DNA of 64,000 nucleotides from CAIWHR01 sp963781285 (GTDB lineage: Bacteria > Pseudomonadota > Gammaproteobacteria > Burkholderiales > Casimicrobiaceae): assembly GCA_963781285.1 (NCBI GenBank), contig CAWAFI010000008.1, positions 62,001 to 126,000 of the forward strand, in the 5' to 3' direction. Positions 1 to 6,700 of this stretch are shown here, piece by piece. The notes under the pieces were generated by a model, which was not told the DNA's origin, made no database searches, and saw only the letters and a program-made list of their open reading frames with translations. Position 1 is the stretch's first letter. Every line of letters begins with the position of its first letter. The position numbers were made by a program, and so were the translations under genes.

Positions 1-170
1 GCGAACTGCCTGTAGCGGTCACGGAAGTCCGCGCCTTCGGTCGTGCAGCCGGGCGTGTTGTCCTTCGGATAGAAGTACAGCACAACCGGATGGCCCTTGT
101 GGTCGGACAGTTTGAACGTCTTGCCACTGGTCGTCGGGACCGCGAAATCGGTGATTTTCTTGCCGAGCAT
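1..170 (-). CDS. bcp: Thioredoxin-dependent peroxiredoxin, Bcp type (N-terminal part, cut by window edge)
   Basis: The first 56 residues are present; the gene runs off the left edge. The protein begins MLGKKITDFAVPTTSGK and contains the peroxidatic motif TPGCTTEGADF with the catalytic cysteine near residue 42. This family reduces hydroperoxides in the cytosol using thioredoxin. In E. coli Bcp a second cysteine lies five residues after the first; here that place is alanine, so a 1-Cys or alternative resolving mechanism is likely. The ATG is preceded by AAGGAGA at good spacing. It follows arnD by 66 bases on the same strand and may be the last cistron of the arn transcript. Confidence 0.93.
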   Translation of the reverse strand, partial: MLGKKITDFAVPTTSGKTFKLSDHKGHPVVLYFYPKDNTPGCTTEGADFRDRYRQF

Positions 171-236
171 GGTGGGTCTCCTTGCGGTGCCGAATGTGGG
201 CCGCGGCGATCGCGGACGATCAGGGGGCGTGACTCG

Positions 237-1169
237 TCATGCGGCGCGCGCGAGGTCGACGTCGCCCAGGAATTCGCGGTCCTGCACGAGCAGCGTGCCG
301 CTGCGTCCCGCGACTTGGCCCAGTCCGACTTCGCACCGCGGCAGTGCGAGCGGCTGCAGTGTATCGAACAGCGCGCGCATTGACCCGAGCTGCCATCCCT
401 GCGCCTTCCAGCCGACGAGGAGCTGCTCGAACACGGGCGAGAGCTGCATGCCTTCCATCTCGGCATGCAGCGTGTAGACATGGCCGGCGGCGCCGGGCTC
501 CCGCGTCATCTCCAGCAGATGCGCCGCGACATTGTCCTCGGTTATTGGGGCGCGGCCGATCAGCTCGTCCAGCGTCGGCAACGTGGTCGGCAGCTGTGGG
601 CAGCGGATGAGCTCGGCGTTCCAGACGGGCAGGTGCGGGCGAGTGCCCCGCCCGTCGGAGCAATATTCGAAGCCGAGGCGCTGGGTCAGGCGGAGCGCGT
701 GGATGTTCATCTGCCAGCCGGCGGCGCCGTGCGTCAGCGGCGCGGTGCCGAAAACGTCGGTGTAGCGCTCGCACGCCCGGTGCATCTCGGCGCGCGTCCA
801 CGCCGCGTTGGCGGTGGCCACGCCATCCTGCCAGCGGATGTGGTCCCACGTGTGGACGCCGGTTTCGAAGCCCCCATCACGGACGGCGCGCATGACGTCG
901 GCGGCGCGACGGCCGATATCGGGCCCCGGCAGCAGCGTGCCGTAGAGCAGCGTCCGCATGCCGTAATGCCGGACGACAGACGTGCGCCGCACCTTGGCGA
1001 AAAAGCCCGTTCGAAAGACACGTTTGATGGCGCGGCCCGTGTGGTCCGGGCCGAGCGAGAAGAGGAAGGTGGCGCCGGCGCCGTGCTTTTTCAGCAGCGT
1101 GACAAGCGTAGGGACGCCTTCGCGGGTGCCGCGCAGCGTGTCGACGTCGATCTTCAGAGCAAGGATCAT
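237..1169 (-). CDS. arnD: 4-deoxy-4-formamido-L-arabinose-phosphoundecaprenol deformylase ArnD
   Basis: This 310-residue protein is a NodB-type polysaccharide deacetylase. The N-terminus LALKIDVDT supplies the first metal-binding acidic residues and GVHTWDHIRW near residue 105 supplies the metal histidines. ArnD removes the formyl group from undecaprenyl-phosphate-Ara4FN at the inner membrane before arabinose transfer to lipid A. Length agrees with E. coli ArnD (about 296 residues). The ATG has GGAG a few bases upstream. It lies 56 bases after the decarboxylase gene, in operon with the other arn genes. Confidence 0.93.
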   Translation of the reverse strand: MILALKIDVDTLRGTREGVPTLVTLLKKHGAGATFLFSLGPDHTGRAIKRVFRTGFFAKVRRTSVVRHYGMRTLLYGTLLPGPDIGRRAADVMRAVRDGGFETGVHTWDHIRWQDGVATANAAWTRAEMHRACERYTDVFGTAPLTHGAAGWQMNIHALRLTQRLGFEYCSDGRGTRPHLPVWNAELIRCPQLPTTLPTLDELIGRAPITEDNVAAHLLEMTREPGAAGHVYTLHAEMEGMQLSPVFEQLLVGWKAQGWQLGSMRALFDTLQPLALPRCEVGLGQVAGRSGTLLVQDREFLGDVDLARAA

Positions 1170-1225
1170 CGGACTCCGGGCGCTTGGCGCGAGCGATGGA
1201 CAATCGCTGGCGCCAGTCGGCTTCC

Positions 1226-2269
1226 CTACTCCACCAGATTGCGCGCTTCCGCCACGTGCCCGCGATACGCATCGTAGATGCGACGCAACGCCTCGTCCAT
1301 CGGGACGACCGGCTTCCAGGCAAGATCGGTGGAAGTGTTGGCGATCATCGGCACCCGATTCATCACGTCCTGGTAGCCGTTGCCGTAGTACTCGGCGGCC
1401 GTCGTTTCGATGATCCTCACGCGCGCCGCGCTGTCGCGGTACTCGGGGTACGTGAGCGCCAGGTCGAGCATCATCGTCGCGAGTTCGCGCACCGAGACAT
1501 TGTTGCGCGGGTTGCCGATATTGTAGATCTTTCCCGTGGCGATTCCGCCGTTGTTGGCGATGATCTTCATGAGCGCGTCGATACCATCGTCGATGTAGGT
1601 GAAGGCGCGCTTCTGCGTGCCGCCATCGACCAGTTTGATCGGCTCGCCGCGTACGATGTGACCGAGAAACTGGGTGATGACGCGCGAGCTGCCTTCCTTC
1701 GGCGTGTTGATCGAGTCGAGGCCCGCGCCGATCCAGTTGAATGGTCGGAACAGCGTGTAGTCGAGCCCTTCCTGCATGCCGTAGGCGTGGATCACTCGGT
1801 CCATCAGCTGCTTCGCGCAGGCGTAGATCCAGCGCGGCTTGTTGATGGGCCCCAGCACCAGCGGCGATTGGTCGGGATCGAATTGCTCATCGGCGCACAT
1901 CCCGTAGACCTCGGAGGTCGAGGGAAAGATGATGCGCTTCCGGTGCCGGACGCACTGCCGCACGATAGGCAGATTCGCCTCGAAGTCGAGCTCGAACACG
2001 CGCAGCGGCTCGCGGACGTAGGTCGCCGGCGTCGCGATGGCGACCAACGGCAGCACGGTGTCGCACTTCTTGATGTGGTATTCGATCCATTCCTTGTTGA
2101 TCGTGATGTCGCCTTCGAAGAAGCGGAAGCGCTTCTCGGGCAGGAGATCGGCGACGCGGTCGGTCTGCATGTCCATGCCGTAAATCTCCCAGTCCGTCGC
2201 GTCGAGGATGCGCCGGGAGAGGTGGTGACCGATGAAACCGTTGACGCCAAGGATCAGTATTCGTCTCAT
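1226..2269 (-). CDS. arnA: UDP-glucuronate decarboxylase (stand-alone ArnA C-terminal domain)
   Basis: This 347-residue short-chain dehydrogenase/epimerase starts with the Rossmann motif GVNGFIGHH. It carries the catalytic STSEVYG and YACAKQ (Tyr-x-x-x-Lys) motifs near residues 115-165. It matches the dehydrogenase half of E. coli ArnA, which oxidises and decarboxylates UDP-glucuronate to UDP-4-keto-arabinose. In enterobacteria this domain is fused behind the formyltransferase; here the two are separate genes with a channel gene between them. The ATG overlaps the stop of that channel gene as ATGA, so translational coupling is likely. Confidence 0.92.
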   Translation of the reverse strand: MRRILILGVNGFIGHHLSRRILDATDWEIYGMDMQTDRVADLLPEKRFRFFEGDITINKEWIEYHIKKCDTVLPLVAIATPATYVREPLRVFELDFEANLPIVRQCVRHRKRIIFPSTSEVYGMCADEQFDPDQSPLVLGPINKPRWIYACAKQLMDRVIHAYGMQEGLDYTLFRPFNWIGAGLDSINTPKEGSSRVITQFLGHIVRGEPIKLVDGGTQKRAFTYIDDGIDALMKIIANNGGIATGKIYNIGNPRNNVSVRELATMMLDLALTYPEYRDSAARVRIIETTAAEYYGNGYQDVMNRVPMIANTSTDLAWKPVVPMDEALRRIYDAYRGHVAEARNLVE

Positions 2270-2949
2270 GAATCTTCCGCAGGAGGATCGGGCCGCCGCA
2301 CCGCGGCCGCCTCGGTCAACCGGTCGATCCGGCTCGGACCGAATGCGGGGATGGCGAGCAGCAGGTAAAGGTACATGCCGACGCGCGGGCTGTAAAACGA
2401 CGCGGCCATCGAGATCAGCGGCACCAGCGCGAACAGGCGAACCTCCCGGCGCATGTGCGTTGCCACCTCGGCGGTCAGCTCGGCCGCCGCGAGATGCGGG
2501 TGCGACCCGAGGTAGCGGAGGTGGACCAGCAGCAACGCGCCCAAAGCCAGAAGGTTCGCGCCATAGACGAATACCGGCAGGCTGAGGTGCCCGTGATCGC
2601 CGAGGAGATCGGTGGAGAACGGCACCAGTGTGATGAGCAGCAGGAACGCCAGGTTGATCCACAGCAAGCGGCGATCCATGTGCCGAACGAAATGGAAAAG
2701 CATGTGGTGCGCGATCCAGAATATTCCCAGCACGAAAAAGCTGATCACGTACATCGCGATGTTGTGTTCGAGCTGCGCGAGATAGTCGATGAGCGCGCGA
2801 TCGGTATCGAACCAGCGCGCCTCCGGTGACTTGATGTCGAGGACCAGCAGCGTCATTGCGACGGCGAATATGCCGTCCGCGAGCGCCTCCACCCGGTTCT
2901 TGGCGAGGCCGCGCGCATCGAGGCTGGGAGTGCCGGAACCGTGGCTCAT
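2266..2949 (-). CDS. TMEM175/DUF1211-family membrane protein, predicted potassium channel
   Basis: This 227-residue protein has about six hydrophobic segments. Its first helix reads RVEALADGIFAVAMTLLVLD, the position of the Arg-x-x-x-Phe-Ser-Asp signature of TMEM175 proteins, but here Phe-Ser is replaced by Leu-Ala. TMEM175 homologues are potassium-selective channels in animals and bacteria; function here is inferred from family only. The gene overlaps its neighbours by ATGA at both ends, between the two separated ArnA halves, so it is translated as part of the arn operon. A channel is not a known part of the Ara4N pathway. Confidence 0.82.
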   Translation of the reverse strand: MSHGSGTPSLDARGLAKNRVEALADGIFAVAMTLLVLDIKSPEARWFDTDRALIDYLAQLEHNIAMYVISFFVLGIFWIAHHMLFHFVRHMDRRLLWINLAFLLLITLVPFSTDLLGDHGHLSLPVFVYGANLLALGALLLVHLRYLGSHPHLAAAELTAEVATHMRREVRLFALVPLISMAASFYSPRVGMYLYLLLAIPAFGPSRIDRLTEAAAVRRPDPPAEDS

Positions 2950-3866
2950 TCGAACGGGACCGGCGCGGAACCGAATCGTGTGGCGAACGCCGACGGCGCA
3001 ATCAGTGCGCCGTCGAGTTCGAGCGCCAGCACCTGCAGCGTGCCGCCGCCGTTGCAGTGCGCGATGATGCGGCCGTCGCGCGCGATGAGCATCGCCGGAT
3101 GTGCCGGTTCGGTCGGATCGATCACGCGCGTTCGCAGGATGCGGGCCCGGACGCCGCCGACCACGGTGAATGCGCCGGGATAGGGCGGCGCTACCGCGCG
3201 CACGAGGTTGTGAACCGCCATCGCGTTGCGCGTCCAGTCAATGATCCCGTGCTCGGGCCGGCGGGCACCGAAGTAGCTCGCTTGCGACGGGTCCTGGGGC
3301 GTTCGCGAGGCGGTTCCGGCGACGAGCGCCGGCAACACGCCGTCGAGTGCGATCTCGGCGGCGACGGTCACCTTGTCGAATACCTCGAGCGCCACGTCAT
3401 CGGGGAGGATCGGCACGGCGGTCTGCGCGACGATGTCGCCGGCATCGGGCTTTTCCGTCATGTAGTGCAGCGTTGCCCCGGTTTCCCGCTCGCCGTGAAG
3501 CATCGCCCAATTCACCGGTGCGCGGCCGCGGTATTTCGGCAGCAGCGAGCCGTGCAGGTTGAGCGCGCCGCGGGCGGGCAACGCGAGCAGCGGCGCTTTC
3601 AGCATCCGGCGATAGTAGAACGAGAACAGGAAGTCGGGGGCGTGCGCCGCGATCAGCGCGACGACGTCGGGCCCATTGGGGTCGTCGGGAGCGATCGTGG
3701 CGATGCCGCATTCGGCCGCCGTCGCGGCCACGGAGCCGAACCAGATTGCTTCGCCCGGATCGTCGGCGTGCGTGACGACGAGCGGGACGTCGATGGCGTG
3801 CGCGAGCAAGACGCGCAGGCAGCGGACGCCGACGTTGTGGTAGGCGAAGACAACGGCACGAGTCAC
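2946..3866 (-). CDS. arnA: UDP-4-amino-4-deoxy-L-arabinose formyltransferase (stand-alone ArnA N-terminal domain)
   Basis: This 306-residue protein has the formyltransferase signature NLHGSLLPKYRG near residue 102, with the catalytic Asn and His, and KPDAGDIV near 140 with the catalytic Asp. It corresponds to the N-terminal domain of E. coli ArnA, which formylates UDP-Ara4N with 10-formyl-tetrahydrofolate. The start is GTG. It is coupled to the downstream channel gene by an ATGA overlap at its stop. Splitting of ArnA into two genes is seen here directly; that both act in one pathway is inferred from the complete surrounding arn set. Confidence 0.92.
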   Translation of the reverse strand: MTRAVVFAYHNVGVRCLRVLLAHAIDVPLVVTHADDPGEAIWFGSVAATAAECGIATIAPDDPNGPDVVALIAAHAPDFLFSFYYRRMLKAPLLALPARGALNLHGSLLPKYRGRAPVNWAMLHGERETGATLHYMTEKPDAGDIVAQTAVPILPDDVALEVFDKVTVAAEIALDGVLPALVAGTASRTPQDPSQASYFGARRPEHGIIDWTRNAMAVHNLVRAVAPPYPGAFTVVGGVRARILRTRVIDPTEPAHPAMLIARDGRIIAHCNGGGTLQVLALELDGALIAPSAFATRFGSAPVPFE

Positions 3867-3879
3867 GTGGCAACGAGCA

Positions 3880-3987
3880 TCAAGAGCTCGCTTTCACATT
3901 GACCTGCCGCACGGCGGATGCGGGCAGCGAGAGCACGAAGAAGGCGAGGCAGTCCGCGAGTAAGGACTGTGCCCGTGTCTTCTTCAA
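3880..3987 (-). other. Possible 35-codon hydrophobic ORF in the arnC-arnA gap
   Basis: The 117-base gap between arnC and the formyltransferase gene has an open frame beginning with a TTG that overlaps the arnC stop. It encodes a basic start (KKTRAQ), a hydrophobic run (LLADCLAFFVLSLPASA) ending in an Ala-x-Ala-like cleavage site, and a short tail. It could be a small exported or membrane peptide. A TTG start and the generally open frames of GC-rich DNA make chance likely. Confidence 0.2.
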
Positions 3988-4958
3988 GGATCCTGCCTTT
4001 CGGCTTTTTCCAGCACCGCACGCACCGTGTACCGCGGCCGCTCGCGCACCTGCTGGTAGATGCGGCCCACGTACTCGCCGAGAAGGCCAACTCCGAACAG
4101 CAGCATCCCGATCAGGAAGAACGCGAGGATGTCGCGGTCCCAGAACACCGCGAGCGCATTGCGCCAGTCGTCGACGTAGTAGAGGCGGTAGGCGATTACG
4201 ACGAGGTAGCTGGCGAGCGCCAGTGCCGCCACGAGCATTCCAAACATCGAGCCAAGCTGCAGGGGAACGAGCGAGAAGCCGGTGATCAGGTCGAAATTGA
4301 GGCGGATCAGCCGGTAGAGCGAATACTTCGATTCGCCGGCGGCACGTTCGGCGTGGGCAACCTCGACTTCGGTGGGGCTGCTCGCAAACGTGTAGGCGAG
4401 CGCCGGGATGTACGTGCTGACTTCGCGGCTCGCCGCGACGGCGGCGGCGATCTCGCGGCTGTAGGCGCGCAGCATGCAACCCTGGTCCGTCATGACGATA
4501 TGGGTGAGCCTCTCACGCAGCCGGTTCATCGCTGCCGACGCGGTGCGCCGCCACCACGAGTCCTCGCGGGTACGGCGCACGCCACCGACGTAATCGTGAC
4601 CGGCATCCATCGCTGCCAGCAGCTTGCCGATCTCCTCGGGCGGATTCTGCAGGTCGGCGTCCAGCGTGACGACGCGTTCACCTTGGCAACGTTCGAAGCC
4701 GGCGACGATCGCCAGGTGCTGCCCGTAGTTCGCGTTGAACAGCACGACGCGTGTGACGTCGGGACGTCGCTCCCACTGTTCGCGCAGCAGCGCAGCCGAC
4801 TTGTCGCGGCTGCCGTCATTGACGAACAGGACCTCGTAGGAAACGTGCAGCGCGTCGAGCACCGGATACAAGCGGGCGAAGAGCGCGGGCAGGGCCGCCT
4901 CCTCGTTGTACACGGGGATCACGACGGAAAGCTGCGCTTGCCCCGGTGGGGTCGGCAT
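3984..4958 (-). CDS. arnC: Undecaprenyl-phosphate 4-deoxy-4-formamido-L-arabinose transferase ArnC
   Basis: This family 2 glycosyltransferase has the N-terminal SVVIPVYNEE motif and the metal/nucleotide motif VTLDADLQNPPEE near residue 90. Two C-terminal membrane helices follow at about residues 230-290. It transfers formamido-arabinose from UDP to undecaprenyl phosphate at the inner face of the membrane. The ATG chosen gives 324 residues and the nine-residue lead before SVVIP expected from E. coli ArnC (322 residues). An alternative GTG at 4982 overlaps the arnB stop as GTGA and would add eight residues; both are plausible. Confidence 0.93.
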   Translation of the reverse strand: MPTPPGQAQLSVVIPVYNEEAALPALFARLYPVLDALHVSYEVLFVNDGSRDKSAALLREQWERRPDVTRVVLFNANYGQHLAIVAGFERCQGERVVTLDADLQNPPEEIGKLLAAMDAGHDYVGGVRRTREDSWWRRTASAAMNRLRERLTHIVMTDQGCMLRAYSREIAAAVAASREVSTYIPALAYTFASSPTEVEVAHAERAAGESKYSLYRLIRLNFDLITGFSLVPLQLGSMFGMLVAALALASYLVVIAYRLYYVDDWRNALAVFWDRDILAFFLIGMLLFGVGLLGEYVGRIYQQVRERPRYTVRAVLEKAERQDP

Positions 4959-4978
4959 CGTTGTCTTTGCAACTTCGT

Positions 4979-6118
4979 TCACAGTCGTCCCGCAGTGATG
5001 ACCTCGGCGACCACGCCGCACACGCGATCGACGTCGGTGATCGTCATCGCGGCGTGCAGCGGCAGCGTCACCGTCGCGCGCGCGATGCGCTCGGTGTTCG
5101 GAAACCTTCCTTCCCCCCCGCCGTAACGGCGGCCGAGCGTGGACAGATGCAGCGCCTCGTACGATACACCGGTGCCGATCCCGCGCGCTTCAAGGGCGTC
5201 GCGGAACTGCCGGCGGTCGATCGCGAGCGCCTCGAGCGGCAGGAGTACGCTCCACATGTTCCACGACTGGCCGTCGTCGCCCTGTGGCCGCGGCGGAAGC
5301 AGGCATCCGGGGCTCGTCGCGAAGCGATCGAAGTAGCGGTCGGCCAGCGCCCGGCGGGTGGCGAGGAACGCCGGCAATCGCTCCAGCTGCGCGACGCCGA
5401 TCCGCGCATTGACGTCGGGCAGGTTGAACTTGCCGCCGGGGAAAGCGACATCGCGCGTGCGGTCGGGCAGATAGGTAATGCCGTGGAAACGCAGTGCGTC
5501 GACGCGGCGCGCCTCGGCGTCGTCGTTCACGACCAGTGCGCCGCCTTCGATCGTGGTGATGTTCTTGTTCGGATGGAAGCTGAACGTGACGAGGTCGCCG
5601 ACTGCCCCGACGTTGCGGCCGTTCCATTGGGAGCCGATCACGAGCGCGGCATCCTCGATCACACGCAGCTTGTGCCGGCGGGCGATCGCGTAGAGGGCGT
5701 CGAGATCGACGAGCGAGCCTGGCCAGTGCGTCGGCATGATCGCCTTCGTTCGCGGCGTGATCGCCGCCTCGACTGCCGCCAAGTCGATGTTCCGGGTCAC
5801 GAGATCACAGTCGACGAATACGGGCGTCGCGCCGACCTTGACGATCATGTTGAGCACGGTGAAGAAACTCTGTGCGGACGTGATCACCTCGGTGCCCGGT
5901 CCGATGCCGGCAAGCTGCAGTGCGATTTCGACCGCGGCCGTCGCCGAGGTCACCGCCTTGACTGGCCGGCCGCCGCAGAACGCGGACAGCGCGCTTTCGA
6001 ATTTCCGCACCCACGGGCCGCTCGCGATGTGACCCGAACGCAGCACGTCGCCGACGCCGGCGATCGTCGCCTCGTCGATGACCGGGCCGGCGAACTTGAG
6101 GAAAGGCACGTCGCTCAT
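4979..6118 (-). CDS. arnB: UDP-4-amino-4-deoxy-L-arabinose--oxoglutarate aminotransferase ArnB
   Basis: This 379-residue DegT/DnrJ/EryC1-family PLP enzyme has the Schiff-base lysine in FSFHPNKNITT near residue 188, the same context as in E. coli ArnB. It transaminates UDP-4-keto-arabinose with glutamate to UDP-Ara4N. The substrate-side SATAAVEIAL segment and the DAALVIGS aspartate that contacts the pyridine nitrogen are present. Length matches the family (379 in E. coli). It sits 16 bases downstream of the arnE/F-like gene and directly upstream of arnC. Confidence 0.94.
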   Translation of the reverse strand: MSDVPFLKFAGPVIDEATIAGVGDVLRSGHIASGPWVRKFESALSAFCGGRPVKAVTSATAAVEIALQLAGIGPGTEVITSAQSFFTVLNMIVKVGATPVFVDCDLVTRNIDLAAVEAAITPRTKAIMPTHWPGSLVDLDALYAIARRHKLRVIEDAALVIGSQWNGRNVGAVGDLVTFSFHPNKNITTIEGGALVVNDDAEARRVDALRFHGITYLPDRTRDVAFPGGKFNLPDVNARIGVAQLERLPAFLATRRALADRYFDRFATSPGCLLPPRPQGDDGQSWNMWSVLLPLEALAIDRRQFRDALEARGIGTGVSYEALHLSTLGRRYGGGEGRFPNTERIARATVTLPLHAAMTITDVDRVCGVVAEVITAGRL

Positions 6119-6134
6119 CGCGTGTCCGTGGCGT

Positions 6135-6506
6135 TCAGCTCTTGGCGACCAGCCAGACGCCGACGACAATGAAGCCGATCCCGAGCCAGCGCGTCGCCGT
6201 GACTGCTTCGCCGAACAGGTAGTGTGCGGCGATCGCGTTGACGATATAACCGACCGACAGCAGCGGGTAGGCGACCGAGACCGGCACGCGGGAGAGCCCG
6301 AGTATCCAGACGAAAAGCGAAAGCACGTAGCACAACGCGCCCAGGACGAACGGCACTTGCGTCGCCATCCTGACCACCATCTCCGGCCAGTTGTCGCGGG
6401 TGAGGGTGATGACGCCCGTCGCGTTGGTGCCGGCCTTGAGCAGGAGCTGCGCGCCTGCATTGAGCAGCACGCCCGTCATCAGGAAGGCGAAGGCGGGAAA
6501 GGTCAC
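6135..6506 (-). CDS. Small EamA/SMR-fold transporter, ArnE/ArnF-like
   Basis: This 123-residue protein has four predicted membrane helices with the motif LSRVPVSVAYPLLSVGY, the core pattern of ArnE/ArnF and small multidrug-resistance proteins. ArnE and ArnF are thought to flip undecaprenyl-phosphate-Ara4N to the periplasmic face. Enterobacteria use an ArnE plus ArnF pair; only one such gene is visible here, so it may act as a homodimer. The GTG start overlaps the stop of the preceding small ORF as GTGA. A longer N-terminal reading exists but runs through the repeated element and is rejected. Confidence 0.85.
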   Translation of the reverse strand: MTFPAFAFLMTGVLLNAGAQLLLKAGTNATGVITLTRDNWPEMVVRMATQVPFVLGALCYVLSLFVWILGLSRVPVSVAYPLLSVGYIVNAIAAHYLFGEAVTATRWLGIGFIVVGVWLVAKS

Positions 6507-6700
6507 TGATGTGCCCCCACGCTTGCGGCTGTCGCCGCTGCGCTGCCCCCCGAGGACGCCCGCGCGAGCAGGGCGAAGCCAAGGCCCGAAGGGCGCGTCT
6601 GCGAGCGCGGGTGGCGGCCGACCCCAAGCGGCATCGCGCGAACTCCAAAGGTGCGGAGGCCGCAGCAATTCGCGCCTTGGGGCGGCCCGGCGGCGCTCAT
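6503..6700 (-). CDS. Linker small ORF carried by the repeated element, copy 1 (65 codons)
   Basis: This ORF starts MSAAGPP and ends GSAAATAASVGAHQ. Its ATG overlaps the arnT stop as ATGA and its stop overlaps the GTG start of the arnE/F-like gene as GTGA. The same start and end peptides flank a differently oriented core in the dpp operon at 28764-28964. The middle is Arg/Pro/Leu-rich and resembles no family I know. It may be a real peptide, or a frame kept open only so ribosomes pass through an inserted repeat. Coding status is uncertain. Confidence 0.4.
   Translation of the reverse strand: MSAAGPPQGANCCGLRTFGVRAMPLGVGRHPRSQTRPSGLGFALLARASSGGSAAATAASVGAHQ
6511..6699 (-). repeat. Intercistronic repeat with inverted core, copy 1
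   Basis: This is one of two copies, the other being 28765-28956. In the direction of transcription there is a 19-base left flank (6699-6681), a 131-base inner part and a 39-base right flank (6549-6511). The flanks match copy 2 in the same orientation relative to transcription: left identical, right with one difference. Bases 6551-6626 are identical to 28785-28860 on the plus strand, meaning the core is inverted relative to the flanks. The core contains an imperfect hairpin (CCCGCGCGAGCAG against CTGCGAGCGCGGG). Confidence 0.85.

Noticed and set aside
3863..4090. 75-codon minus-strand frame ending on the GTG of the formyltransferase gene
   Set aside because: Most of it overlaps the C-terminus of ArnC out of frame. 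Only the last 40 codons lie in the gap and have no start with a ribosome-binding site.
6507..6668. N-terminal extension of the arnE/F-like protein through the repeated element
   Set aside because: The extension is encoded by repeat DNA, is basic and low-complexity, and would precede the first membrane helix abnormally. The GTG at 6506 fits family length.
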